A DNA stretch of 46,436 nucleotides from Desulfobacula sp. (GCA_028280105.1 JANQML010000217.1:1-46436); one strand, 5' to 3'; shown: positions 6,813-18,196, counted from the first letter of the stretch. The notes: generated from the sequence alone by a model not told the origin. Program-made: numbers and translations.

Positions 6813-7412
6813 ATGATGAACCAATCGAAATCAAAAAAAACGAATTTTTCTTTCGATGCATTAAAAGGGAGGCAATCGGTTCGGGCAACGTTCACCCTGC
6901 CCAAACACTCCATCACCCTGCCCAAACACTCCATCAACCTGCTCTCCACGGTTGCAAGCCAGCTTGGTGTAAAACAAAAATCGATATTTGACCACTTAAT
7001 CGAAGACAAAAAGTCTTTGGATCGGATTGCTGATGAAGTACGGCATTACGAACCCAAGCAACACCAGCGGAAACAGAAAACCTTTGTTTTAAGCAGGAAT
7101 TGTTTAACTGCCCTGGATACCTTTGCCAGGGAGTATAAATTATCAAGAGATTCACTTGTGGAATTTTCCATCAAACAGCTTCACCCGGTTATTGCACAGG
7201 AAAAAAAACGGCATGAGAATCGCAAAACTTTGTTAAAAGAGATGGAGAATTTTCGTAAATTGGGGTCACAATTGATGAAAAAAGCCCGGTTTCTTGTCGG
7301 AGATGATGATATCGTCCAAAAGCTGGACAGTTTCTTCCACCAGTATGATAAAAGCATGGAGGAACTTAAAACCGGCATTGAAAAGGGGAAATGTATGGAG
7401 GAATTTCAATAA
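6813..7412 (+). CDS. Uncharacterised protein with two ribbon-helix-helix-like segments
   Basis: A 199-residue protein not assigned to a named family. Two segments have the strand-helix-helix look of CopG/Arc DNA-binding units: residues about 21-63 (SVRATFTLP, then INLLSTVASQLGVKQKSIFDHLIED) and about 88-122 (KTFVLSRNCLTALDTFAREYK, then RDSLVEFSIKQL). The C-terminal third is basic and helical, probably coiled coil. An exact 21-bp tandem duplication repeats the peptide TLPKHSI. The gene is divergent from the small heat-shock operon and shares its control region, so a role as regulator of that operon is possible, but this is inference. Start is set by AGGAGG at 6801. Confidence 0.6.
   Translation: MMNQSKSKKTNFSFDALKGRQSVRATFTLPKHSITLPKHSINLLSTVASQLGVKQKSIFDHLIEDKKSLDRIADEVRHYEPKQHQRKQKTFVLSRNCLTALDTFAREYKLSRDSLVEFSIKQLHPVIAQEKKRHENRKTLLKEMENFRKLGSQLMKKARFLVGDDDIVQKLDSFFHQYDKSMEELKTGIEKGKCMEEFQ
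6894..6935 (+). repeat. 21-bp exact tandem duplication inside a coding region
   Basis: The unit ACCCTGCCCAAACACTCCATC occurs twice head to tail (6894-6914 and 6915-6935). It keeps the frame and adds seven residues (TLPKHSI) next to the putative DNA-contacting strand. Confidence 0.95.
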
Positions 7413-7449
7413 CCGCAGATACGGATTATAATATGATTCATATTTTACG

Positions 7450-7466
7450 GCGTTAAAACGCTTTTT
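7450..7466 (+). terminator. Weak candidate terminator
   Basis: GCGT and ACGC pair around a TAAA loop and are followed by TTTTT, 38 bp after the stop codon of the ribbon-helix-helix-like gene. The stem is only 4 bp. Confidence 0.35.
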
Positions 7467-7555
7467 AACCGGATAATTATCAGGGTCATCTCATGTAAAA
7501 TTCCGTATAGATGATTTCAGATATTTACATGATGAAGGCAAACGCAGATAAACTT

Positions 7556-7583
7556 TTAACAAGAGCTAAGAACTTAATATTAT
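7556..7583 (+). promoter_or_regulatory. Promoter candidate of the DnaJ-like gene, bracketed by an inverted repeat
   Basis: TTAACA (7556-7561), a 16-nt spacer and TATTAT (7578-7583). It lies between perfect 9-bp arms GGCAAACGC (7537-7545) and GCGTTTGCC (7613-7621), which could be operator half sites or a looping signal. Confidence 0.45.
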
Positions 7584-7707
7584 AGATGATCAAAAAACGT
7601 GCGTTTCTATAGGCGTTTGCCCTGGGATAATTATATTTACTCAAGAGATTCAAATACGAATTGTGGTATAGTTCGATTGAATATTTTTTTATCAGGGAGG
7701 TGGTATC

Positions 7708-8421
7708 ATGCCCAAGGACTATTACCTTATTTTAGGAATCACTTCAGAGGCGACACCGGATGATATCAAAGACGCATACCGGCGGCTGGCCAAAGAGTTT
7801 CATCCGGATTATTACGGGGATAATCACTCTCCGTTTCTTGCCATACAGGAGGCATATTCCGTACTGTCAGACCCGGTTAAACGACAAACCCATGACCGCG
7901 AGACCCTGAATCGGAAAAAAAAGTGGCTGCCCCGTTACAGGGAAAGGATAAGACCCGCTCCAAGGAGACAGGTCGAACCCTTAATACCGGATCAGGAAGA
8001 ACCGATGGATTTGGGAACTGCAAGCTTTACCCGGTCCTTTCAACCGCATCGGCCACCGCTTGACCCAATACCTGACGGAATATTCAGCCATTTCAGACAG
8101 GCATTTCGGCCTAAAAAAAGCCCCCTTGAAAATCTCAATCTAGTCATACCATTAACACCTGAACAGGCATTTCAAGGTGGACGAATCAGAGTCGCAATGC
8201 CTGTTCAAAGAAATTGTCCATCCTGTTCCGGGCAAAGGCGGCTGGGTGTATACGGTTGTCGACAGTGCAACGGTGAGGGTAAGCTGTCAGGAGAGTATCC
8301 GGTCATGATCACTTATCCGTCAGGAATATCAGAGAACCATTCGGTACACATCCCTTTGAACAGATATGGGATGGGAGATCGTTGTTTAACGGTCTATTTT
8401 CGCATCTATAAAATGCAATAG
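7708..8421 (+). CDS. Truncated DnaJ-type co-chaperone (J domain plus half zinc-finger)
   Basis: A 237-residue protein. Residues 3-67 are a J domain (KDYYLILGITSEATPDDIKD, AYRRLAKEFHPDYYGDN, IQEAYSVLSDPVKRQ) with the HPD motif that stimulates Hsp70 ATPase. After a basic, Pro-rich linker comes a C-terminal-domain-like piece (LVIPLTPEQAFQGGRIRV) interrupted by one zinc-binding unit, CPSCSG...CRQCNGEG. A standard DnaJ has four CxxCxGxG motifs and about 370 residues, so this is a shortened form with two. A strong GGGAGGTGG site fixes the start. Its position beside four small heat-shock genes suggests hand-over of clients to Hsp70. It is convergent with the GGDEF gene, with 25 bp between them. Confidence 0.85.
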   Translation: MPKDYYLILGITSEATPDDIKDAYRRLAKEFHPDYYGDNHSPFLAIQEAYSVLSDPVKRQTHDRETLNRKKKWLPRYRERIRPAPRRQVEPLIPDQEEPMDLGTASFTRSFQPHRPPLDPIPDGIFSHFRQAFRPKKSPLENLNLVIPLTPEQAFQGGRIRVAMPVQRNCPSCSGQRRLGVYGCRQCNGEGKLSGEYPVMITYPSGISENHSVHIPLNRYGMGDRCLTVYFRIYKMQ

Positions 8422-8446
8422 ATTTAAAAATCCTCTTATAATGCAA

Positions 8447-9376
8447 TTAACAGGTGCAATCTGTCCCGACCACATTGTTCCGGCCCCCGGCTTTTGCCGA
8501 ATAGAGATTTTCGTCGGCAATTTTAATCAGATTATCCGGTGTGACTCGCCCATCCGGTATAATGGTGGCGACACCAAAGCTTGCCGTGAGAAATTCACTG
8601 ACATCGGACGCCTCATTAACGATTTTTTGGGCCAGTATGTTTTCACGGATTTTATAGGCGATTAACATGGCGTCTTCATAACCGCTGAGCGGGAGAAGAC
8701 AACAAAATTCTTCGCCGCCGTAACGCGCAACCAGATCCAGGGACCGTTGAACCGTAAGGGAAAGGATACGGCTGATCTGTTTTAGGCAATCATCCCCTGC
8801 CAGATGCCCGTAGGTGTCGTTAAACCGTTTGAAATAATCAATATCCAGCAGTATCAGGGATAACGGTGCCATGGGTTTGCGGGGGCCGGAGCACTCTTTT
8901 TCAAGCCTGGCATCCAGATGCCGCCGGTTGGCAAGGTTGGTCAACCCGTCGGTTGAAGACAGTTCAGATAATTTCGAAAGTGCCCGGGTCAGTTTCATAT
9001 GGTTGCTGACACGCATCAGCACAATCGGGGGACTGATGGGTTTGGTGATATAATCCACGGCACCGGCTTTCAATCCTTTTGTCTCATCGGCAATATCGGA
9101 CAGACCGGTCACAAAAATAACCGGGATTTCGGCCACGTCAGGGCTCGCCTTCAATTGTCTGCAAACCTCATATCCATCCATTTCAGGCATGATAATATCC
9201 AGGATGATCAGATCGGGGGTTTCATCCCGGGCAATTCTAAGTGCGTCCCTTCCGTTGGTGGCAAATAATATCTCATGTTTGTCTTCCAATATTTCCGACA
9301 ATATATTGATATTCATGGGATCGTCATCGACGATCAATATGGTTCCTTTTTCATCTATCCCCAATGTCTTTTCCAT
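8447..9376 (-). CDS. Response regulator with GGDEF domain (diguanylate cyclase)
   Basis: A 309-residue protein. Residues 11-125 are a receiver domain (ILIVDDDPMNINILSEIL, phosphoacceptor Asp60 in DLIILDIIMPEMDGYE, Lys in YITKP). Residues about 140-305 are a GGDEF domain with an intact active site GGEEF (220-224) and an RxxD inhibitory site (RSLD, 211-214) five residues before it, so it should make cyclic di-GMP and be product-inhibited. The ATG at 9376 is 4 bp past the stop of the 2377-residue kinase, so the two are co-expressed and the kinase is the likely phosphate donor. A longer upstream frame exists but would run into the kinase gene. Its 3' end has a fossil copy at 4171-4218. Confidence 0.92.
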   Translation of the reverse strand: MEKTLGIDEKGTILIVDDDPMNINILSEILEDKHEILFATNGRDALRIARDETPDLIILDIIMPEMDGYEVCRQLKASPDVAEIPVIFVTGLSDIADETKGLKAGAVDYITKPISPPIVLMRVSNHMKLTRALSKLSELSSTDGLTNLANRRHLDARLEKECSGPRKPMAPLSLILLDIDYFKRFNDTYGHLAGDDCLKQISRILSLTVQRSLDLVARYGGEEFCCLLPLSGYEDAMLIAYKIRENILAQKIVNEASDVSEFLTASFGVATIIPDGRVTPDNLIKIADENLYSAKAGGRNNVVGTDCTC

Positions 9377-9380
9377 ACAC

Positions 9381-12300
9381 TCAATCCATAGCCTCGATTT
9401 TTTGAGCCAACAAAGTGAGATTGTCCAGGGCGGTCTTGAAATCCAGTTTTTCAACAGCAACGGTGATGGATGCCAGCTCGTCATCAACACCATGGCCGTC
9501 AAGGGTTTTCTGAAAGGCCGGATATTTTTTCTTTGCCTTCATACTGTTTTTCTTGAACAGCTGTTCCAACTCTTCAATCATATCCGCGATCAGGCTCATA
9601 TCCGGAGCATGCTGTAATTTATCGCTCTGTTCCATTTGCCGATCTTCATCTTTTTCATGCTGTTGCAGGGTGTTAACTGCGTTAATCGCGGAAATCAAAG
9701 CGGTTTCAAGTTCGGACAAATGCCGGTTTATTTGCGGTATTTTCCGCTCCGCAATCCCCTTTTCCAAACTCAAGGCCGCCTCATAAACGGACTGGGCAGC
9801 CAATGTCCCGGCAATGCCTTTAAGGGTGTGAACATCTATTTTTGCCTTTTCATATTGTCCGGTTTCAATCATTTGGTTCAGCCCGGCGGTAAAATCTTTA
9901 TACTGGTCATGAAAATTCACCAACAGGTTGTAAAGAAACTGCTGTTTTCCCCCGACTTGAAACAATGCCTTATCCAAATCAAATCCGGGCAGGCTGTCGG
10001 GAAGCAGATGAAAGACGGATTGATCAGGAGCGGTTGCCGGATGTTCTTTATCTCTCTTTTTAGCCGTGGAAGCGGACCATTTGGCAACGGCAGCAAAAAG
10101 TACGTATGGGTCAATGGGCTTGGTGATATGATCATTCAACCCGTATGACAGGGACTTTTCTTTTTCATTGGCCATGGCATGGGCCGTCATTGCCAGGATC
10201 GGCAGCTCATTTTTGTTATGATCTTTCCGGATATGAGCCGTTGCCTCATATCCATCCATCACCGGCATCTGGATATCCATCAAAACAAGGTCGAAGACAC
10301 CCGGGTTCTCTTTCACCGCTTCGACCGCTTTTTTACCGTCGTCCACCATGGTGACGGCGACCCCCTCACCTTCCAGCAGTTCCCGGGCAACCTGCTGATT
10401 GATGATGTTATCTTCCACAACCAGCACACGGATCCCCTGCAGATTATATTGCTCCCTTTTTTCGATAACCGACTGCACTTCAGGAGCGCCTTCAACTGCG
10501 AGCGCATTTACAATGGCATTAAAGAGCCCCGAAGCGGTCACGGGTTTATGAAGCAGGCCGTCGAGCAGATCATCGCCGGCCTTCTCCCTGGCCTCTGCTT
10601 CATCAAATCCGGTCACCATGATGATGACCGGGGCCTTGCGGATCATTTTCTGCGATTTAATTCTTCTGGATGTTTCAATTCCGTCCAGACCCGGCATTTT
10701 CCAGTCCATCAGAATGATATCATAATCCGGGTAATCATCCTCTCTGCCGACCCGCTCCAGTTCTTCCAGAGCCGCCTCACCGGACGAGACGGCAACCACG
10801 TGGAAACGAAGAGATCCTGCCAGTTCAGATAAAATCTTACGGGCTGCGGCATTGTCATCCACCACAAGGATGCGCTTTCCCCTAAGATCCTTGCCCACTG
10901 AAATCATCCCGTTGCTGTGTTCATGATCCAAACGGAATGTTGCCGTAAAACGGAATGTACTGCCGACATCCGGCTGACTTTCCACACTGATTTCACCATC
11001 CATCAGACTGACAATTTTTTTGGAAATGGCAAGGCCAAGGCCGGTACCGCCATACTTCCGTGTTGTGGATGCATCTGCCTGTGAAAAAGACTGAAAGAGT
11101 CTGCCCATCTGCTCCTCGGTCATGCCGATGCCGGTGTCTGTCACAGAGAATGCCAACGTAACCGTATCATCCGTTTTTTTCAATTGGCTGACCGAAATGA
11201 TGACTTCACCCTTTTCAGTGAATTTTATGGAATTGCCGGCAAGATTGAGAAGGACCTGACCCAGTCTTAAGGAATCACCAATCAGGTTGGTCGAAACCCC
11301 CTGGGGACAGGAGATGGCGATCTCAATCCCTTTGGCTTTTGCCCGGGCACCGATCAGGTTTGATAAATCTTTTAACACCTGTTCAAGGGAAAAAGGGGCC
11401 AGATCCATGGTAAGTTTACCGGCTTCAATTTTTGAAAAGTCCAGAATATCGTTAATAATGCCCAGTAAATTTTGAGACGCATCGCTGATCAATGTCAAAT
11501 AATCACGCTGCTGTACGGTCAGCTTTGTTTTCAGGGCAAGATGGCTCAGACCGATGATCGCATTCATGGGGGTTCGGATTTCATGGCTCATATTTGCCAG
11601 AAAGTCGCTCTTTGCCTGTGTGGCCGCCTCTGCCCGTTCTTTTTCAATCTTTAGTATTTCAGCTCTTCTCTTCTGCCCGATATCCTCTATATTGCCTTCA
11701 ACATAGAGAAAATTCCGGTTGCTGTCATAGACGTTATGGGCGTTGATCGAAACGTCTATCTTTGTGCCGTCTTTCTTATACAACCGTGTTTCAAATCCTT
11801 TGATATGGTCCTGTGACCTTAAACTCTTCTGAAATGCCCGGATATCCTGCTGATCGACAAAAAATTGTCTGACCCTTTTTGAAGAGTCTTCCAGAACATG
11901 CCCTGCAGAATCATATCCCAGTATCTTTGCAAGTGATTCATTGGCCGTTAGTATTCGTCCGTCTTTTAAGGCTTGAAAAATACCCTCTGTGGCGTTCTCA
12001 AATATGGATCTGTATTTTTTCTCCGATTCATCCAGACTCTGGTAGAGCCTTGCATTTTCAATGGAAATGGCAGCCTGGGAAGAGAGCAGGCTTAACAGCA
12101 TAACCCGTTCGGATGTAAAGGCGGCCGGTACCAGATCGTTTTCCAGATAGAGGAGTCCGATCAGCTTGCCCTGGTAAACAAAGGGAATACAAAGTATGGA
12201 TTTCTTTTTTGTTTTTGAAAAATACGGATCAGCGGAAAACAGATGCTTTTCAGAAGCATTGTCAAGAATGACCGTCTCAATTTTTCTGGCTGAATAATTC

Positions 12301-15300
12301 ACCAGATTTGCCGGGATCTCTGAATATGTATCAATCTGAATCGATTGCAAAACAGCCACCTGTTTGTCATCGATATGACTTTCGGCCTCAATTTTCAGGG
12401 TGCCGTCTCTATCCAGGATAAAAACACCCCGTTGTGCACCGGCATTTTCGATCATGATTTCCAGCATCTTTTTAAGAAGCGTGCTCAGTACAATTTCACC
12501 GGAAATGGTTTGGGACGCTTTCAACATGGAATTCCAATCAAGATCCGCCGCCGTGGTCTGCTGGGTGTTTGTCACTTCAACCGCCACCTCTTCGTTCCTT
12601 GCGGCCGGAAGTAATTGCGGATATTTTTTTTCAATAAATTCCGCCTTTGCCGTCGCCCCCCATTTATAGTATTCGTAATGGGCATTTGTCATATAGGCCT
12701 TGGCAATTGTCATAAACCCGTTGTGTAAAAAGTATTTTGCAGCGCACTCATTGGCAATGGCCTTGTTTTGTGAATACCCGCTCTCTTCGGCAGATTTGAT
12801 GGCCTGTTCATACAAAACGGGGGCATTATTCCTTTTTCCCAGGATAGCATCCATTTGTGCCTGGATAAGCAGGTATTTATGGCGAAAATTTTCCGGTGAG
12901 CAATCAGACCATTTTCTTAATTTTTTAAGGTTCTTTCTTAAAATTTTCAAATAGTATTTCCTGTCACTGTCCGATGCATCCGGATATAAGCTTGTCAGTG
13001 CCAGGGAATAATAAAAAGAGTGCTCCGGAAGGGCGATGTTTCCAATAATGGTCTCAAGATTCTTCTCGGTTTTTTCAGCTGTTTTTAAGGCTTTTTCATA
13101 GGCTTCAAACAGGAAAAACGTCTGGGTTTTGATAATATGGTACCATATTATCGCAAAGGGTATCTCGTTTTCCTTTCCCACCTGTTCGACATATTGATCT
13201 TCGTCGAATCGATCATCGTCAAGGGAGGTGGTATCCGTTGTCAATCCCTTTAAACACAGGATCATCTGCCTGGTAAATATGAAAAACGGCAGACAATCAT
13301 CATACTTGATCCGGTAAATAAATCCCCTGTACTTTTGTTCTTCACTTAAAACATGATCAAGATTATCTCCTAAAATTAATCTGGTAATCACAAGATAAAT
13401 CGCAGCATAGCCGGAAAAGAGCAGATTACCGGCTTCAATGCCTGATTTATATGCGATGGCAAAAGACTCCAGATTCGTTTTTGCATGATTTTCCCAATGA
13501 TTGATGGATCTTGCAAAAATTAAATGGGTTTTGCAAATTAAGTTGTTATCATTTGACTTTTCCAAAAATTTTAACCCTGATTTTCCGAATTCATACCCGG
13601 ACCGATAGCTTTCAAATGCGCCGCAAAGAATGTATCCGTATACGGCATAGATAAAAGCGGAAAATTCCGAATTACCGTATTTTAAGGTTAAGTTGAGCAT
13701 CTTTAAAGAGATGTAGGCCTGTAAATCCTTTGAAAGAAAAACAGCGGACGGCCCGATAATGCTGAGAGACTCCATGATCACCCGGATCTCTTTTTTTTGC
13801 ATCTCAGGCAGGTTAATCAAATCCTGTTTTTTCTTATTGCGCAGGCTTATCCTGGCTTTTATAATTTCTATTATGTTTGATACTTTACCCGGGGATGGGG
13901 GTAGCTTCATCCCCATCAACTGGATTGCTTTAAGGCCTATTTCAACCGCTTCAGAGGCCCTTCCGCGGATTTGGTACATGGGAATTTTCGTATTATAAAC
14001 CCTTGCCTTTTCCATATCGGTTTTAACGTTGTCGATAATTTTCTCAAAAAGCGCTTCAGACGCTTCAAAATTACCGATGAGGTATTCACATTCGGCCCGT
14101 TCAAGAGAAAGTGAGAGTGCCAGATCGTAATCAATCGTCCATCTGTCTTCGGTCAAAAGTTCCAGGCCTGTTTTAAAATGGTTCCTAGCCGTCTCATAAG
14201 CGGTTGAAGTTTTTGCTTTTTTTCCTGCGATATGATTCAGGGTTGCCAGCTCATATTTTTCCGCCGGGTCTGTAATCAATTCACGGCTGAAGTTCAGCCG
14301 GCTCACAATATCAAATACCCGGTCTTCCACCCCATCGGGTTTTATATTTTTTAGAAGCCGCCTGCCGATTTGAAGGTTGGCCTCTTGTTTGTCCTTTTCC
14401 GGAAACAATGAATAGGCTGCCTGCTGGACACGGTCATGGAGGAATTTAAACTCTATACCGTCAACAAAATCCGGCGCTTCCCCGTTGATTTCCATCATTG
14501 CCTGAACATGCTTATAATTTTCTCCGATAGGTATAATCATTCCGTCCTTAACGGCCGGCCAGAGATCTTGAATGGTTTGGCTGATCGTTTTTTTACAAAC
14601 AATCGCAAGAATGGAAAGATGAAACCGGTTTCCGAAACAGGATGCCATGGTCAGGGCGTATCGGGTGCTTTTCTTAAACTTTTGGATTTTGTCCTTCATC
14701 AGGTCGATAACATTGTCGGTCATTCCCATCTCTTGAATTTTCGTTACATCCCATTTCCATATACTTTCATCCGGCTCAAAACATAATAACTTTTCCTGAT
14801 AGAGTGATTTTAAAAATTCCTGGACAAAAAAAGGATTTCCGGCTGTTTTTTCATAAATCAATCCGGACAGGGAGCCGGCCCGTTCACCGCAGCTTAATGT
14901 TTCCCTGACAAGCTGATCGATCATCCCTTTACTCAACGGTTTTAAAACAATTTGATTTGTGCTCACCGTTTTTTCAATCTCACCCAAAGTAATCATCAAC
15001 GGGTGTGAAGGGTTGACTTCATTGTCCCTGTAAGCTCCGATAACGTTAAAATATTGAGTGCGCGGATCTGATAAAAAAAGTTTCAGCAGTTTTAAAGAAG
15101 CCGCATCCGCCCATTGCAAATCATCAAGGAATAAAACAAGGGGATGCTCTTTTTTTGTGAATACATTGATAAAATTCTGGAAAATGATGTTGAATCTGTT
15201 TTGAGCGTCAATTGGGGGAAGCGCCTTTATAGACGGTTGTTTGCCGATGATGAGTTCCAAATCCGGTATACAGTCGATGATGACCTGCCCGCTTGAATCC

Positions 15301-16514
15301 AATGCCCCTAATATTTCGGTCTTCCATATCTCCAGTTCATCCTCGGGCCGGGTCAACAATTGACCGATCAACTCATTAAAGGCAGAAATAATCGAATGAT
15401 AGGGAATGTCACGTTTAAACTGATCAAATTTGCCGGAAATAAAAAAACCGCTCTGATCTGCAATTAAGTTATGTATTTCGTGAATCAGGGATGTTTTGCC
15501 GACCCCGGAATACCCGGAGACCAGCATCAGTTCCGTATTCCCACGGCAAATCCTTTCAAATGATTTTGACAGGATCCCTATCTCGTTTTCCCTTCCAAAC
15601 AATTTTTGCGGTATTTGAAGTGTTTCGGAAAAATCTTTTTTCCCCAAGGGAAAAACACTTATGGTTCCGGTGGATTCAAGACTGTCGATACACTGCTTTA
15701 GATCCGAGATTATCCCGAATGCGCTCTGATATCGATCTTCAGAACGTTTGGCCATTAATTTTAATATGATACCGGATAATTGGGCAGGAATCCCGGGAGT
15801 GATCTCATGGGGCGGGCGGGGGGGTTTGGCAATATGAGAATGGACCAATTCCATGGCATCCTTTGATTTAAACGGCAAGGTATGGGTCAGCAGTTCATAA
15901 AAAGTTATTCCAAACGAATAAAAATCCGCACGGTAATCGACGATCCTGTTCATCCGGCCGGTCTGTTCCGGGGAAATATAAGTCAGCGTGCCTTCGGCAA
16001 ATTCCGGGTTCTGGAATTCACGATTCTCTTTGGACAATTCTGCTGCAATACCAAAATCAATAATTCTGACCTGGCCGGTATTCCGGTTCCATACGATATT
16101 GGACGGATTGATGTCCTTATGTATAATCCCCTGCCGGTGGATCCGCCCAAGGATCTCCAGAATATGAATTGCCAGTAATATTTTTTTCGGCAGATCAATC
16201 TCCTGAAAGGGGAAAATACGATCCAGGGATTTTCCTCCGATATCTTCCAAAAAAAAAGCCAGGCTGTTTTGATGCTTTTCAATGTCGTAAACCTGGCTGA
16301 CCCCTTCAACTTCAAGCCTTTGCATAATCTTGTACTCTGTCCTGAAACGGGCCAGATCCAGGAGCGTTGGATATTCCTTGTTCAATTGCTTGAGAATGAA
16401 TGGCTGTTGATTGCCGGATCGAATCACTCTGTTGACAATTGAGCTGTTACTTTCGTAAAGCGGTTCAATTATTTTGTACTCGGAAAAGGATTGTGGTGCT
16501 GCCATAGCGTTCAT
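9381..16514 (-). CDS. Giant Ser/Thr kinase - AAA ATPase - GAF - PAS - hybrid histidine kinase
   Basis: A 2377-residue sensor. Order by residue: Ser/Thr protein kinase 12-270 (HKDINPSN near 133, DFG near 152, SPEQTGR); AAA/predictor ATPase 305-500 (Walker [10 protein letters not shown] near 333, Walker [13 protein letters not shown] near 462); helical TPR-like region 640-1250; GAF 1335-1480; PAS 1500-1610; HisKA near 1644 ([11 protein letters not shown]); HATPase 1750-1870 (GTGLGLAI); receiver 1 near 1884; receiver 2 near 2031; HPt near 2229 (HTLKGIAG). This is the trifunctional kinase architecture known from cyanobacteria and deltaproteobacteria. No membrane segment was seen, so it is probably cytoplasmic. 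AAGGG lies 5 nt before the ATG. It is co-transcribed with the GGDEF regulator. The signal is unknown. Confidence 0.93.
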   Translation of the reverse strand: MNAMAAPQSFSEYKIIEPLYESNSSIVNRVIRSGNQQPFILKQLNKEYPTLLDLARFRTEYKIMQRLEVEGVSQVYDIEKHQNSLAFFLEDIGGKSLDRIFPFQEIDLPKKILLAIHILEILGRIHRQGIIHKDINPSNIVWNRNTGQVRIIDFGIAAELSKENREFQNPEFAEGTLTYISPEQTGRMNRIVDYRADFYSFGITFYELLTHTLPFKSKDAMELVHSHIAKPPRPPHEITPGIPAQLSGIILKLMAKRSEDRYQSAFGIISDLKQCIDSLESTGTISVFPLGKKDFSETLQIPQKLFGRENEIGILSKSFERICRGNTELMLVSGYSGVGKTSLIHEIHNLIADQSGFFISGKFDQFKRDIPYHSIISAFNELIGQLLTRPEDELEIWKTEILGALDSSGQVIIDCIPDLELIIGKQPSIKALPPIDAQNRFNIIFQNFINVFTKKEHPLVLFLDDLQWADAASLKLLKLFLSDPRTQYFNVIGAYRDNEVNPSHPLMITLGEIEKTVSTNQIVLKPLSKGMIDQLVRETLSCGERAGSLSGLIYEKTAGNPFFVQEFLKSLYQEKLLCFEPDESIWKWDVTKIQEMGMTDNVIDLMKDKIQKFKKSTRYALTMASCFGNRFHLSILAIVCKKTISQTIQDLWPAVKDGMIIPIGENYKHVQAMMEINGEAPDFVDGIEFKFLHDRVQQAAYSLFPEKDKQEANLQIGRRLLKNIKPDGVEDRVFDIVSRLNFSRELITDPAEKYELATLNHIAGKKAKTSTAYETARNHFKTGLELLTEDRWTIDYDLALSLSLERAECEYLIGNFEASEALFEKIIDNVKTDMEKARVYNTKIPMYQIRGRASEAVEIGLKAIQLMGMKLPPSPGKVSNIIEIIKARISLRNKKKQDLINLPEMQKKEIRVIMESLSIIGPSAVFLSKDLQAYISLKMLNLTLKYGNSEFSAFIYAVYGYILCGAFESYRSGYEFGKSGLKFLEKSNDNNLICKTHLIFARSINHWENHAKTNLESFAIAYKSGIEAGNLLFSGYAAIYLVITRLILGDNLDHVLSEEQKYRGFIYRIKYDDCLPFFIFTRQMILCLKGLTTDTTSLDDDRFDEDQYVEQVGKENEIPFAIIWYHIIKTQTFFLFEAYEKALKTAEKTEKNLETIIGNIALPEHSFYYSLALTSLYPDASDSDRKYYLKILRKNLKKLRKWSDCSPENFRHKYLLIQAQMDAILGKRNNAPVLYEQAIKSAEESGYSQNKAIANECAAKYFLHNGFMTIAKAYMTNAHYEYYKWGATAKAEFIEKKYPQLLPAARNEEVAVEVTNTQQTTAADLDWNSMLKASQTISGEIVLSTLLKKMLEIMIENAGAQRGVFILDRDGTLKIEAESHIDDKQVAVLQSIQIDTYSEIPANLVNYSARKIETVILDNASEKHLFSADPYFSKTKKKSILCIPFVYQGKLIGLLYLENDLVPAAFTSERVMLLSLLSSQAAISIENARLYQSLDESEKKYRSIFENATEGIFQALKDGRILTANESLAKILGYDSAGHVLEDSSKRVRQFFVDQQDIRAFQKSLRSQDHIKGFETRLYKKDGTKIDVSINAHNVYDSNRNFLYVEGNIEDIGQKRRAEILKIEKERAEAATQAKSDFLANMSHEIRTPMNAIIGLSHLALKTKLTVQQRDYLTLISDASQNLLGIINDILDFSKIEAGKLTMDLAPFSLEQVLKDLSNLIGARAKAKGIEIAISCPQGVSTNLIGDSLRLGQVLLNLAGNSIKFTEKGEVIISVSQLKKTDDTVTLAFSVTDTGIGMTEEQMGRLFQSFSQADASTTRKYGGTGLGLAISKKIVSLMDGEISVESQPDVGSTFRFTATFRLDHEHSNGMISVGKDLRGKRILVVDDNAAARKILSELAGSLRFHVVAVSSGEAALEELERVGREDDYPDYDIILMDWKMPGLDGIETSRRIKSQKMIRKAPVIIMVTGFDEAEAREKAGDDLLDGLLHKPVTASGLFNAIVNALAVEGAPEVQSVIEKREQYNLQGIRVLVVEDNIINQQVARELLEGEGVAVTMVDDGKKAVEAVKENPGVFDLVLMDIQMPVMDGYEATAHIRKDHNKNELPILAMTAHAMANEKEKSLSYGLNDHITKPIDPYVLFAAVAKWSASTAKKRDKEHPATAPDQSVFHLLPDSLPGFDLDKALFQVGGKQQFLYNLLVNFHDQYKDFTAGLNQMIETGQYEKAKIDVHTLKGIAGTLAAQSVYEAALSLEKGIAERKIPQINRHLSELETALISAINAVNTLQQHEKDEDRQMEQSDKLQHAPDMSLIADMIEELEQLFKKNSMKAKKKYPAFQKTLDGHGVDDELASITVAVEKLDFKTALDNLTLLAQKIEAMD

Positions 16515-16624
16515 ACATGCCCTTAAGATTGCAATATTTTACACCTAGACAAGAAATCAATAGTTGTGTTTTTTATATAATAGATGTTAGGAGATGTCTA
16601 TCTTTTAAACGGTAGAGAGAAATA

Positions 16625-18166
16625 GTGGAAATGAAAAAAAAAAAGATCCTCATTGTCAACTGTTATATCGACGAATTCAGAATTCCTGTTCAAAGAAAAA
16701 CAAAATTTCCCCAGTCTATGACATCTGCATTTCTAGCGGGTATTTTTTCCCCTGACCGCTGTGATATCAGATTGTATGACGAAGTATTCAGCGGACCGCT
16801 GGAAGATGAACAACTCCTCTCATTTCCGGACATGCTGGTTCTTACGGGCTTGAATTCGGCTTTTGACCGAATGCTTCATATAACGGCCTATGCAAGAACC
16901 AAGAATAAAGACGTTATCGTTGTTGCCGGCGGCCCGATTATTCGCGTACTCCATCATTACTCGACACATTTTTTTGATTATTGCTGTACCGGTGATATTG
17001 AGCAGATGGCCGAAGTCATCGAGGATGCGTTTGACAACACGTATGTTTCAGAAAATTTTCTGGAAAAGGGGTGGACGATTCCAAGATATGACCTTGCCTA
17101 TTGGATGACCACGGTCGGCTATGTCGAATCCAGCAGAAATTGTTGTTACAGCTGTGATTTTTGCTCTCTGACAGGAGAAAAAACAAAATATGAAGAATAC
17201 CCGATAGAATACTTAAAAGAGCAATTTATCGCCCTGGGAAAGCGAAAAAAAGATATTATTTTCCTGGATAATAATTTTGGCGGGACAAACAGACAATTTC
17301 TATTAGACCGGTTTGAACTTCTTGGCGAACTCAAGGAAAGAGGCTACCTTAAGCGATGGTGCGCCATTACAACCAATGATTTTTTCCTTGAAGATGAAAA
17401 TCTTGAACTTGCCCGTCAATCCGGATGTGCAAATCTTTTCAGCGGTGTTGAATCCTTTGATAAAACTGCGCTGATAAATTTTAAAAAATACCATAATGTG
17501 CGAATCCCGCAGGTGGAGGTCATACAAAAATGCCTGGACGCAGGCATATCATTTTACTACGGCCTGATCTTTGACGCCTCAACCCGACCCATAGCAGAAT
17601 TCAAAGAAGAACTCGACTTTATCGTTAATAATCCGGAGATCCCCTTGCCATGTTTTCTCACCCTGGCAATCCCCCTTTTGGGAACACCGTCATTTTATCA
17701 ATGTCTTAATGAGAATCGATTTTTACCCCATATTAAACTCCGGGATCTAGACGGGACGACTTTGGCGTTAAAACCCTTAGATCCAATGAACGAAACGATC
17801 CGGTTTATCAAAGAGATCCAAAATCTTTCAGGCTACAGGCGTAAAATTTTCCATCACAGCTTAAAGTTTTTTAACCGATACAAGAACAGACTCTCATGGT
17901 ATCCCATGGCGGTTGCAATGCTGAATGCACCCCTCATCTGTGCACCGAAATTGACAACGGCACGGTCGGAGTTCGTCAGGTACTTTCAAAAAGGGTATAA
18001 AAAACATACACGGTCCTTTGTCGGCTCCACCGAGCCTTTGGATGCCGTATATTCACCCGCTTTCAGGGTTGATTCCCGCTATGAACACTATTTTAACCCC
18101 ACAATGCTTACGGATGCCCATGGGAATTTATCAGAAAAGCTTTATATGGATTTATATCAAAATTAA
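16625..18166 (+). CDS. Radical SAM protein with N-terminal B12-binding-like domain
   Basis: A 513-residue protein. Residues 1-130 resemble a cobalamin-binding domain (KKILIVNCYIDEF at the start, later LVLTGLNSAFDR and VIVVAGGPI), though the classic DxHxxG is not present. The radical SAM core starts near 160 with Cys173, Cys177 and Cys180 (CCYSCDFC), the 4Fe-4S ligands that cleave S-adenosylmethionine; IIFLDNNFGG follows as in B12-radical SAM enzymes. The substrate is unknown; such proteins often modify lipids, hopanoids or small molecules. It is followed 30 bp later by a patatin-type lipase, so a lipid substrate is plausible. Start GTG at 16625 or ATG at 16631 cannot be separated. A TATAAT lies at 16576-16581. 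Confidence 0.8.
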   Translation: MEMKKKKILIVNCYIDEFRIPVQRKTKFPQSMTSAFLAGIFSPDRCDIRLYDEVFSGPLEDEQLLSFPDMLVLTGLNSAFDRMLHITAYARTKNKDVIVVAGGPIIRVLHHYSTHFFDYCCTGDIEQMAEVIEDAFDNTYVSENFLEKGWTIPRYDLAYWMTTVGYVESSRNCCYSCDFCSLTGEKTKYEEYPIEYLKEQFIALGKRKKDIIFLDNNFGGTNRQFLLDRFELLGELKERGYLKRWCAITTNDFFLEDENLELARQSGCANLFSGVESFDKTALINFKKYHNVRIPQVEVIQKCLDAGISFYYGLIFDASTRPIAEFKEELDFIVNNPEIPLPCFLTLAIPLLGTPSFYQCLNENRFLPHIKLRDLDGTTLALKPLDPMNETIRFIKEIQNLSGYRRKIFHHSLKFFNRYKNRLSWYPMAVAMLNAPLICAPKLTTARSEFVRYFQKGYKKHTRSFVGSTEPLDAVYSPAFRVDSRYEHYFNPTMLTDAHGNLSEKLYMDLYQN

Positions 18167-18196
18167 GACCTAACCTTTATAGCCAAAGGGGAAAAC

